The position numbers and the translations under genes were made by a program. Under the pieces are notes generated by a model. It searched no databases. It saw only the letters and a program-made list of their open reading frames with translations, and was not told the origin of the DNA. This document shows positions 32,626 through 39,853 of a DNA stretch of 64,000 bases, in pieces. Source of the stretch: DASSTY01 sp035760645 (GTDB taxonomy: Bacteria; Gemmatimonadota; Gemmatimonadetes; Gemmatimonadales; GWC2-71-9); the NCBI GenBank assembly GCA_035760645.1, contig DASTSO010000023.1:1-64000 (forward strand), read 5' to 3'. Numbering within the stretch: the stretch's first letter is position 1; each line of letters begins with the position of its first letter.

Positions 32626-32654
32626 AAAAAAAATGTGGGGGAACTCCCCCACAT
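32626..32654 (-). terminator. Intrinsic terminator in the rimP-nusA leader (probable attenuator)
   Basis: On the minus strand a 9-bp stem (ATGTGGGGG/CCCCCACAT, 32633-32654) with a 4-nt loop is followed by eight U residues (32626-32633), a textbook rho-independent terminator. It lies about 30 nt after the predicted transcription start and 54 nt before rimP, so it would act on the operon's own transcript. It could also serve as the terminator of pgeF. Confidence 0.85.
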
Positions 32655-32692
32655 CGACCATACCAGCTAAGAGTGGCCCGGCACAGCGCCGA

Positions 32693-32721
32693 ATACTAAC
32701 GGGGGGCCCTGCGCCAGTCAA
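32693..32721 (-). promoter_or_regulatory. Promoter of the rimP-nusA-infB operon (TTGACT-17-TAGTAT)
   Basis: The minus strand has -35 TTGACT (32716-32721) and -10 TAGTAT (32693-32698) with 17 bp between. The predicted start near 32686 is upstream of the intrinsic terminator at 32626-32654, which makes the terminator part of the leader. Confidence 0.72.
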
Positions 32722-32809
32722 TCTAGGGCAATCCGGCGAAAAACCAAGACCGGTGGCGGCTTAGGCGACGAGAAATAACGTCGGGCGGGAGCCGGGGGTT
32801 CCGGCGCCC

Positions 32810-33610
32810 TCAATCGGAGCGGGGAATCCCGAGATACGCCACCATCCGCCCGTCCGCCCCCTTCGAGGCCCGGTGGCTGTGGAACCGCTCCCGTCCCTCC
32901 GCCGAGCACCAGGCGGAGGTCGTGACGTCCCGGATCCCGAGCCGGGCGGCCTGGTCGGCCAGGCGCTCCCGCAGGTCCACGTGCCAGGGCCCCGGGCCGT
33001 CCGCCGCCAGCCCGACACCGGTGACGACCTCCGCGCCGACCTCGTAGCAGGGCCCGCAGATCCCCACGCCGCAGTGCATCGTGAGGTCCGCCGGGGTGCA
33101 CCCGGCCGCCCGCGCGAGGCGCTCCACCCCGCGGGCGAGGATCCCGGCCGCGGTGCCCCGCCAGCCGGCGTGCAGGAGCGCCACGCCGCGGCGCTCGGGT
33201 GCGGCAAGATAGACGGGGATGCAGTCGGCCACGGTGACGCAGAGGAGGAGGCCGGCGGCGGTGGTGACGTGCCCGTCGGCGCCCTCCTGAATCAGCCAGC
33301 CGTCCACGGGCCCGTGCCCCCGGACCTCGGCGCCGTGGACCTGGTGGGCCAGGACGAGCCCCGGGAACCCCGGCTCCGCCCGCCGGAACGCGCGCCAGCG
33401 GCTCATCACCTCGCTCACGGGCGCGGCGGTCCAGAGACTCAGGTCGAAGTCGCGGCCGTCCGCGCCGGGGTCGCTCCCCCGCCCCGTGATCCCGGCGACG
33501 AGCCCGTAGCGCTCGCGCCACTCGGCGAGCTCCCAGCGCGGGACCGCTCCGGCGACCTCGCGCTCCCGGAGCGCCGTCGCCGTCGCGCCGCCGGCCGCGC
33601 CGGCCGTCAT
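32810..33610 (-). CDS. pgeF: Purine nucleoside phosphorylase-like protein (PgeF/YfiH, laccase-domain)
   Basis: A 266-residue protein of the YfiH/PgeF (DUF152) family, some of which cleave purine nucleosides and others tidy peptidoglycan precursors. Metal-ligand motifs are AHQVHGAEV, TVADCIPVYL, LLHAGWRGTAAGI and the CGVGICGPCYEVG loop. The ATG at 33610 overlaps the murA stop (ATGA), so murA and pgeF are coupled; this supports a cell-wall connection. The older name laccase reflects metal binding only. A terminator follows at 32626. Confidence 0.92.
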   Translation of the reverse strand: MTAGAAGGATATALREREVAGAVPRWELAEWRERYGLVAGITGRGSDPGADGRDFDLSLWTAAPVSEVMSRWRAFRRAEPGFPGLVLAHQVHGAEVRGHGPVDGWLIQEGADGHVTTAAGLLLCVTVADCIPVYLAAPERRGVALLHAGWRGTAAGILARGVERLARAAGCTPADLTMHCGVGICGPCYEVGAEVVTGVGLAADGPGPWHVDLRERLADQAARLGIRDVTTSAWCSAEGRERFHSHRASKGADGRMVAYLGIPRSD

Positions 33611-34887
33611 TCGGCGCGCTCGATCTCGGCGCCCAGGGCGCGGAGCCGCTCGTCGATCCGCTCGTAGCCGCGCTCGATCTGCCCCACGTTGTGGATCGTG
33701 CTCGTTCCCTCGGCGCCGAGGGCGGCGAGGAGCATCGCCATGCCGGCGCGGATGTCGGGCGACTCGACCACGCCGCCCTTGAGCGGCGAGGGACCATTGA
33801 TCACGGCGCGGTGCGGGTCGCAGAGCACGATGCGCGCGCCCATCGAGATCAGCTTGTCGACGAAGAAGAGCCGCGACTCGAACATCTTCTCGAAGACGAG
33901 CAGCATCCCCGAGCACTGCGTCGCGGCGACGATCGTCGTGCTCATGACGTCGGCCGGGAAGGCGGGCCAGGGGCCGTCCTCCAGCTTCGGCACGTGGCCG
34001 CCGAGATCGGGGCGGATGCGGCGCTCCTGGTCGGCCTCGACCAGGAGGCGATGCCCCTGCAGCTTCGGCCGGATGCCGAGGCGCTCGAAGCCCAGCAGCG
34101 TGCTGCGGAGATCCTCGGGGCGCACCGGGTCGATCGCGATCTCGCCGTTCGTGACCGCGGCAAGCCCGATGAAGCTGCCGATCTCGATGTGATCGGGGCC
34201 GATCGTGTAGCTGCAGCCGCCGAGCGGCAGGCCGCCCTCGATGGTGTAGATGTTGGAGCCGATCCCCTCGATCCGTGCGCCCAGGGCGTTGAGCATGTGG
34301 GCGAGATCCTGCACGTGGGGCTCGGCCGCCGCGTTGCGGATCGTGGTGCGCCCCTTCGCCGCGACCGCGGCCATGAGCGCGTTCTCGGTCCCCGTGACGC
34401 TCGGCTCGTCGAGGAAGATGTCGGCCCCCTTCAGCTCCTTCGCCTCGAGCTCGTACCGGTCGCCGACACTCACCGAGGCCCCCAGCGCCTCGAGGGCGAG
34501 GAAGTGGGTGTCCACGCGCCGGCGCCCGATCACGTCGCCGCCCGGAGGCGGCAGGGTGACCTTGCCGAAGCGCGCGAGCAGCGGCCCCGCCAGGAGGATC
34601 GAGGCGCGGATCTTGGCGCAGAGGCCCGGGTCGAGCGCCTTGGGCTTCAGCCCGCGCGCGTCGATCCGCACCGTGTTCGGCGCCGTCCAGGCGATCTCGG
34701 CGCCGAGATCACCCAGGATCAGCAGCAGGTTCTCGACGTCGCGGATGCGGGGGATGTTGTGCAGCTCGACCGGCTCGGTGGCGAGCGCGGTGGCACAGAT
34801 GACGGGGAGCGCGGCGTTCTTGTTGCCGGCGGGGCGGATCGTGCCGCGCAGGGGCCGGCCGCCGCGGACCAGGAAGCGTGGAGGCAT
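33607..34887 (-). CDS. murA: UDP-N-acetylglucosamine 1-carboxyvinyltransferase, Cys-to-Asp type
   Basis: A 426-residue enzyme adding enolpyruvate to UDP-GlcNAc, the first committed step of peptidoglycan synthesis. The N-terminal lysine is in GNKNAALP (K23). The catalytic loop reads PPPGGDVIGRRRVDTH, so residue 118, equivalent to Cys115 of E. coli, is Asp. That residue is the target of fosfomycin, and Asp enzymes in Mycobacterium and Chlamydia are insensitive. The ATG at 34887 is chosen because GAGG lies 7 nt upstream; TTG at 34893 is closer to it. Confidence 0.96.
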   Translation of the reverse strand: MPPRFLVRGGRPLRGTIRPAGNKNAALPVICATALATEPVELHNIPRIRDVENLLLILGDLGAEIAWTAPNTVRIDARGLKPKALDPGLCAKIRASILLAGPLLARFGKVTLPPPGGDVIGRRRVDTHFLALEALGASVSVGDRYELEAKELKGADIFLDEPSVTGTENALMAAVAAKGRTTIRNAAAEPHVQDLAHMLNALGARIEGIGSNIYTIEGGLPLGGCSYTIGPDHIEIGSFIGLAAVTNGEIAIDPVRPEDLRSTLLGFERLGIRPKLQGHRLLVEADQERRIRPDLGGHVPKLEDGPWPAFPADVMSTTIVAATQCSGMLLVFEKMFESRLFFVDKLISMGARIVLCDPHRAVINGPSPLKGGVVESPDIRAGMAMLLAALGAEGTSTIHNVGQIERGYERIDERLRALGAEIERAE

Positions 34888-34955
34888 GGCCAAACCTCGT
34901 GTGGACCCGGGGGCGCGTCAAGCGGGCCCGCGGGCGCGTCCTGTGACGGGAGCCC

Positions 34956-34984
34956 TTGCCGGGAACCCGCGCGCGTTATGTTAT
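34956..34984 (+). promoter_or_regulatory. Possible promoter for the DUF948 gene (TTGCCG-17-TGTTAT)
   Basis: A -35-like TTGCCG (34956-34961) and -10-like TGTTAT (34979-34984) lie 17 bp apart, about 100 nt before the DUF948 ATG. Both hexamers are imperfect. The rest of the 200-bp gap to murA shows nothing else that I recognise. Confidence 0.4.
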
Positions 34985-35090
34985 TGGCGCAGATGGTCGC
35001 TGGTGGCAGTCGCGGGACGCCGTCGCGGGTGACGGCCGCAGGATACGGGACGCGGGCTCAACCGGTCTTCAGCGGGAGGGGTGACGGCAC

Positions 35091-35585
35091 ATGGCGACTC
35101 TGGCGCTCGGGCAGGTCATGGCGCAGGCGGCGGCGACGGTCCCGGGCTGGGTCGGCCCGACGATGGCGATCTCGCTCGCGATCATCGCGCTCTCGTTCCT
35201 CTGCATCGCGGCCGGCGTGCTGATCGCCGCGCTCAAGGTCGCGGGCCAGGTGCGGAAGCTGGGCACGATGGTCACGGGGATGCAGGACGACATCCAGCGC
35301 ACGGTCGCCAACGTCCGCCGCGTCAGCGAGCAGAGCCAGGACCTGCTGGTGCTCGTGCGGCACGAGGCGGGCGCCTACGCCCAGACCGGCCGCCGGATCC
35401 GGCGCAAGCTCAACCGGGGAGTGGACCAGGTGCAGGAACGCCTGCAGGATCTCGAAGCGCTCTACGACATCATGCACGCCGAGGTCGAGGACACGGCGCT
35501 CGACGTCGCGGCGACGCTGCGCGGCGCGCGGCGGGGCCGCGGCGCGCTCGGCCGCGTCCGCCGCTTCCTGGTGCCCGGCCGCTGA
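35091..35585 (+). CDS. DUF948-like membrane-anchored protein
   Basis: A 164-residue protein with one N-terminal membrane segment (about 25-48, ISLAIIALSFLCIAAGVLIAA) and a long cytoplasmic helix likely to coil (VTGMQDDIQRTVANVRRVSE, then QVQERLQDLEALYDIMH). This layout matches the DUF948 family, whose role is unknown. The basic C-terminus (RRGRGALGRVRR) ends next to the downstream gene, whose start overlaps its stop by 1 nt (TGATG). Confidence 0.8.
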   Translation: MATLALGQVMAQAAATVPGWVGPTMAISLAIIALSFLCIAAGVLIAALKVAGQVRKLGTMVTGMQDDIQRTVANVRRVSEQSQDLLVLVRHEAGAYAQTGRRIRRKLNRGVDQVQERLQDLEALYDIMHAEVEDTALDVAATLRGARRGRGALGRVRRFLVPGR

Positions 35586-36610
35586 TGACCGCACGCCGCC
35601 TCGCCGCCGCGCTCGTCCTCGTCGTCGTCGCCGGGCTCGTCCTGCCGCACGCGGCGCACGCCTGGACGCCCGGCACCCACATCTACCTCGGCGAGTCGGT
35701 GCTCGCGAACCTCGGCCTCCTGCCGGCCGCGGTCGCGGACCTCATCCGCGCCTTCCCGTTCGATTTCCTCTACGGCAACATCGCGGCCGACAGCTCGATG
35801 GCGAAGAAATACGCCCCGGTCGGCCGCCACTGCCACTACTGGCACGTCGGCCAGGAGATCCACGACCTGGCCGAGTCGGACGCGCTGCGCGCCTTCGGCC
35901 TGGGCTATCTCTGCCACCTCTCGGCCGACACGATCGCGCATAACTACTTCGTCCCCCGCCAGCTGATGCTGACGGCGGCCACGCCGGGCGTCGGCCACTC
36001 GTACTGGGAGAGCCGCGTCGAGGTGCACCTGGGGGACGCCTGGGCCCGCCTCGCGCGCGACGTGATCCTGCTCGACCACCGGCACGCCGATGCGCACATG
36101 GACCGCATCATCGCGCCGACGATCTTCAGCGTGCGCACCAACCGCCGCCTCTTCCGCGGCATGGTCCACGTCACGGAGTCGCAGAGCTGGCAGCGCTCGA
36201 TGCAGATCGCGCGGGAGCGGAGTCGCTGGGAGCTCACCGACGAGGACGTCGAGGGCCATCTCGCCTTCGCCCTCGAGTACATGATCGACATGCTCACCGG
36301 CTTCGTCGGGGAGCAGGTCGCCGGGGGCGTGTGCGTGGATCCCGCCTGCCGCGCCCTCGACCCCTCGGGCGAGAGCGCGCTCAAGGCCGCGAAGCAGATG
36401 CGCCGCGAGGTGCTGCGCGAGGCGGGCCGCCGCGACCGCGACCGGCTACGCGAGGCGGCCCAGGAGCACTTCGGCCTGCCCACGCGCGGCCTGGTGCACT
36501 GGCCCCGCCTCGAGACCCGGCTGCCCTGGGGCACCGCGACCCCGCCGGCCCCCCAGCCCACGCTCCTCCTCGGCCCCCACGGCGGCCCGATTCGCTCGAC
36601 CGCCGTCTAG
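35585..36610 (+). CDS. Zinc-dependent phospholipase C-like exported protein
   Basis: A 341-residue exported protein with a signal peptide ending at HAHA-like cleavage before WTPGTH (about residue 26). The mature N-terminal Trp, a His in TPGTH, the HCHYWH cluster and HLSADTIAHNYF (with conserved His and Asp) are the ligand layout of zinc phospholipase C (PF00882). It may act on phospholipid or be a diverged hydrolase. The C-terminal third is Pro/Arg-rich. The start overlaps the DUF948 stop. Convergent with gatB after 11 nt. Confidence 0.82.
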   Translation: MTARRLAAALVLVVVAGLVLPHAAHAWTPGTHIYLGESVLANLGLLPAAVADLIRAFPFDFLYGNIAADSSMAKKYAPVGRHCHYWHVGQEIHDLAESDALRAFGLGYLCHLSADTIAHNYFVPRQLMLTAATPGVGHSYWESRVEVHLGDAWARLARDVILLDHRHADAHMDRIIAPTIFSVRTNRRLFRGMVHVTESQSWQRSMQIARERSRWELTDEDVEGHLAFALEYMIDMLTGFVGEQVAGGVCVDPACRALDPSGESALKAAKQMRREVLREAGRRDRDRLREAAQEHFGLPTRGLVHWPRLETRLPWGTATPPAPQPTLLLGPHGGPIRSTAV

Positions 36611-36621
36611 GCGGAGGCCGC

Positions 36622-38076
36622 TCAGCTCCCCCCGTTCAGCTTCGCCACGAGCACCGGCTGGACCCCCTTGGGGTCCGCCTTGCCCTGGCTCCGCTTCATC
36701 ACCTGGCCGACGAAGAAGCCCATGAGCTTCGTCTCGCCGCCCCGGAAGCGCGCGACTTCGGCCGGATGCGCCGCCAGCACCTCGTCCACCCACCCGGCGA
36801 GCGCGCCCTCGTCCTTCACCTGCACCAGCCCCAGCCGCTCGGCCACCGCGAGCGGCGGCTCGGCGCCCCCCTGGCCCGCCGCGGCGAGCTCGCCGTAGAC
36901 GCGCTTCGCCGCCTGGTGGCTCACCACGCCGTCGCGCACGAGCACGATGAGCTCGGCGAGCCGCGCGGGCGTGACGGCGAAGCGGCCGGTCTCGTTGTAG
37001 GCGGTCATCGCGTCGCCCATCACCCAGTTGGCCGCCGCCTTGGGCTCCGCGCCGGCCGCGACGATCGCCTCGAAGTAGGCCGCCACCGGCGGCTCGTCGG
37101 CGAGCACGCGCGCGTCGTAGGCCGGCAGGCCGTAGGCGCTCATCAGGCGCTCGCGCTTCGCCTCGGGCAGCTCGGGCAGCTCCGCCTCGCGCGCGGCGAT
37201 CCAGGCCGCGTCGAGCACGAGCGGCGGGAGATCGGGGTCGGGGAAGTAGCGGTAGTCGTGGCTCTCCTCCTTCGAGCGCTGCGGCCGCACCGCGCCGCTG
37301 GGCGCGTGGAAGAGGAGCGTCACCTGCTGCACGCGCTCGCCCGCTTCGAGCAGCGCGATCTGCCGCTCGCGCTCGGCCTCGAGCGCGCGCTCGACGTTGG
37401 CGAAGGAGTTCATGTTCTTCACCTCCGTCTTCGTCCCGAGCGGCGCACCGGGGCGGCGGACGCTGAGGTTCGCGTCCACCCGCAGGCTCCCCTGCTCCAT
37501 GCTGCAGTCGCTCACCCCCGCGTAGAGGAGGATCTGCCGCAGCGTGGTGAGATAGGCGCGCGCCTCGGCGGGGCTGCGGAGATCGGGCCCGCTCACGATC
37601 TCGGCCAGCGGCACGCCGGCGCGGTTGAGGTCCACCGCGGTCTTCCCCGGGATGCGGTCGTGCAGCGACTTCCCCGCATCCTCCTCGACGTGCAGGCGCT
37701 GGATCGTCACCTCCACCCGCCCGCGCTCCGGCGACTCGAACACGACGCGCCCGTCGGTCGCGAGCGGCTGGTCGAACTGCGAGATCTGGTAGCCCTTCGG
37801 CAGGTCGGGGTAGAAGTAGTTCTTCCGCGCGAAGACGCTCGTCGGGTGCACCGTGAGCCCGAGCGCGAGCGCGCCGCGCGCGGCGAGGCGGATCGCCTCG
37901 GCATTCGGCACCGGGAGCGCGCCCGGGAGCCCGAGGCAGACGGGGCAGACGTTCGTGTTCGGCGGGTCGCCGAAGCTGGTCGAGCAGCCGCAGAACATCT
38001 TGCTCCGCGTCTGGAGCTGCACGTGGACCTCGAGCCCGATCACGGTCTCCCAGCCCTTGTGGAGCATCGGTTCCAT
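36622..38076 (-). CDS. gatB: Asp/Glu-tRNA(Asn/Gln) amidotransferase subunit B
   Basis: A 484-residue subunit that binds misacylated Glu-tRNA(Gln) and phosphorylates it during transamidation. Diagnostic parts are VIGLEVHVQLQTRSKMFCG, the Zn-cluster region GCSTSFGDPPNTNVCPVCLG, FARKNYFYPDLPKGYQISQF, and the C-terminal YqeY-like domain (GFFVGQVMKRSQGKADP). The ATG at 38076 overlaps the gatA stop (TGATG). Its presence implies that glutaminyl- or asparaginyl-tRNA is made indirectly. Confidence 0.98.
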   Translation of the reverse strand: MEPMLHKGWETVIGLEVHVQLQTRSKMFCGCSTSFGDPPNTNVCPVCLGLPGALPVPNAEAIRLAARGALALGLTVHPTSVFARKNYFYPDLPKGYQISQFDQPLATDGRVVFESPERGRVEVTIQRLHVEEDAGKSLHDRIPGKTAVDLNRAGVPLAEIVSGPDLRSPAEARAYLTTLRQILLYAGVSDCSMEQGSLRVDANLSVRRPGAPLGTKTEVKNMNSFANVERALEAERERQIALLEAGERVQQVTLLFHAPSGAVRPQRSKEESHDYRYFPDPDLPPLVLDAAWIAAREAELPELPEAKRERLMSAYGLPAYDARVLADEPPVAAYFEAIVAAGAEPKAAANWVMGDAMTAYNETGRFAVTPARLAELIVLVRDGVVSHQAAKRVYGELAAAGQGGAEPPLAVAERLGLVQVKDEGALAGWVDEVLAAHPAEVARFRGGETKLMGFFVGQVMKRSQGKADPKGVQPVLVAKLNGGS

Positions 38077-39491
38077 CAGCGTGCCTCCTCGGTCGCGGGC
38101 ACCACGCGTTCGAGCGCGCCGGCGGCCGCGAGCATCCGCGCTTCCTGGTACATCGGCGCGATGAGCTGGCCGCCCACCGGCAGCCCCTCGCTGCGCCCGA
38201 TCGGCTGGCTCATCGCCGGCAGGCCCGCGAGACTCGCGGGCGAGACGAAGATGTCGGCGAGATACATCGACACGGGATCCTCCGTCTTCTCCCCCGCCCG
38301 GAACGCCGTCGTCGGCGTCGTCGGCGTGAAGAGCAGGTCCACCCGCTCGAAGGCGCGCCGGAAGTCCTCGGCGATCATCGCGCGGACGCGCTGCGCCTTC
38401 TTGTAGTAGGCGTCGTAATACCCCGCGCTCAGCACGTAGGTGCCGACGAGGATGCGCCGGCGCACCTCGGGGCCGAAGCCCTCGCCGCGGGTGGCGCGGT
38501 AGAGCGAGCGCACGTCGCCCTCGGGGCCGATGCGGCGCGGGCCGTAGCGTACGCCGTCGAACCGCGCGAGATTCGCCGCCGCCTCGGCGGGCGCGATGAT
38601 GTAGTAGGTGGGCACCGCGAGCGGCGAGTGCGGGAGCGAGACGTCCACGATCTCGGCGCCGAGGGCCCGCAGGCACCCGACGGCGCGCTCGAACGCCGCG
38701 CGCACGCCCGCGTCGAGGTCGGCCGGGAGGTACTCGCGCGGGAGCCCGATGCGCACGCCCCGGAGGTCGGCCAGGGGCGCGGGCGCCTGGAGCGGCGGCA
38801 GGTCCACCGTGGTCGAGTCGAGCGGGTCGTGGCCGCTGATCGCGGCGAGGACCCGGGCCGCGTCCTCCACCGTGCGGCCGAAGGGCGAGATGCAGTCGAG
38901 CGAGGAGCCGAAGGCGACGAGGCCCCAGCGGCTCACCCGCCCGTAGCTGGGCTTCACGCCGACGATCCCGCAGAAGCTCGCGGGCTGGCGCACCGAGCCG
39001 CCCGTCTCGGAGCCCAGCGCGGCCGGCACGACGCCGGCGGCCACGAGCGCGGCCGAGCCACCGGACGAGCCGCCGGGGACGCGGTCGGGGTCGAGCGGGT
39101 TGCGCACCCGCCCGTAGGCCGAGTGCTCGGTGGAGGAGCCCATCGCGAACTCGTCCATGTTCGCCTTGACGGCGGCGAGCGCGCCCGCGGCGCGGAGCCG
39201 CGCGACGACCGTCGCGTCGTAGGGCGAGACGTAGCCCTCGAGGATGCGCGAGCCGCAGGTCGTCGGCTCCTCGACCGAGACGATGTTGTCCTTGAGCGCC
39301 ACCGCCAGCCCGGCGAGCGGGAGCGGTGCGGCCGAGGCGGCGGCGAGCGCCTCGGCGCGCGCGGCCTCCGCGTCGAGCACGGGCTGGGACCAGTGGAGCG
39401 CCGCGTTCAGCCCGGCCTCGTCGGCGCCGCGCAGGCGCCGTCCGGTCTCGCGCGCGAGCTCGGTGAAGGGTGCCACCGTTTCCCCGCTCAC
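38076..39491 (-). CDS. gatA: Asp/Glu-tRNA(Asn/Gln) amidotransferase subunit A
   Basis: A 471-residue amidase that frees ammonia from glutamine for GatB. The amidase catalytic triad is present: Lys in ALKDNIVSVEEPTTCGS, the cis-Ser in GSETGGSVRQPASF, and the Ser loop PGGSSGGSAALVAAG. The start is GTG at 39491, overlapping the gatC stop (GTGA). It lies in the gatCAB order, downstream of the pcrA helicase gene. Confidence 0.98.
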   Translation of the reverse strand: MSGETVAPFTELARETGRRLRGADEAGLNAALHWSQPVLDAEAARAEALAAASAAPLPLAGLAVALKDNIVSVEEPTTCGSRILEGYVSPYDATVVARLRAAGALAAVKANMDEFAMGSSTEHSAYGRVRNPLDPDRVPGGSSGGSAALVAAGVVPAALGSETGGSVRQPASFCGIVGVKPSYGRVSRWGLVAFGSSLDCISPFGRTVEDAARVLAAISGHDPLDSTTVDLPPLQAPAPLADLRGVRIGLPREYLPADLDAGVRAAFERAVGCLRALGAEIVDVSLPHSPLAVPTYYIIAPAEAAANLARFDGVRYGPRRIGPEGDVRSLYRATRGEGFGPEVRRRILVGTYVLSAGYYDAYYKKAQRVRAMIAEDFRRAFERVDLLFTPTTPTTAFRAGEKTEDPVSMYLADIFVSPASLAGLPAMSQPIGRSEGLPVGGQLIAPMYQEARMLAAAGALERVVPATEEAR

Positions 39492-39853
39492 GGTGCCTCC
39501 TCACTGGGATCGTCCATGGGCACGTCGTCCTCGGGCACCTCGGAGCCGGCCTCCGCCGCCATCGCGGCCCCGCCGCGCCGGGGCACGAGGAAGAGCCCTT
39601 CGGCGAACTCGGGCGCCATCTCGGCGGGCCCGCGCGCGAGCGGGACCGGACGCACGACGTCCTCGCGCAGCGTCACCGTCCCGGGGCCCGCGAGAAACGG
39701 CGGCGCGTCGGCCCCGAGCGGCACGCGGTCGAGCTGCGCCACGTAGTCCACGATCCGGTTCATCTGCTCCACGAGCCGGTCCACTTCCGGCTCCGCCACG
39801 GCGAGCTCGGCGAGCTTCGCCACGCGCAGCACCTCGTCCCGTCCGATGCTCAT
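39488..39853 (-). CDS. gatC: Asp/Glu-tRNA(Asn/Gln) amidotransferase subunit C
   Basis: A 121-residue subunit that joins GatA and GatB. The core is ordinary: EVLRVAKLAELAVAEPEVDR, QMNRIVDYVAQLDRVPLG and TLREDVVRPVPLA. It is followed by a low-complexity acidic tail of about 25 residues (AEAGSEVPEDDVPMDDP) longer than the usual form. The ATG at 39853 overlaps the pcrA stop (ATGA), so it is coupled to the helicase. Confidence 0.95.
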   Translation of the reverse strand: MSIGRDEVLRVAKLAELAVAEPEVDRLVEQMNRIVDYVAQLDRVPLGADAPPFLAGPGTVTLREDVVRPVPLARGPAEMAPEFAEGLFLVPRRGGAAMAAEAGSEVPEDDVPMDDPSEEAP

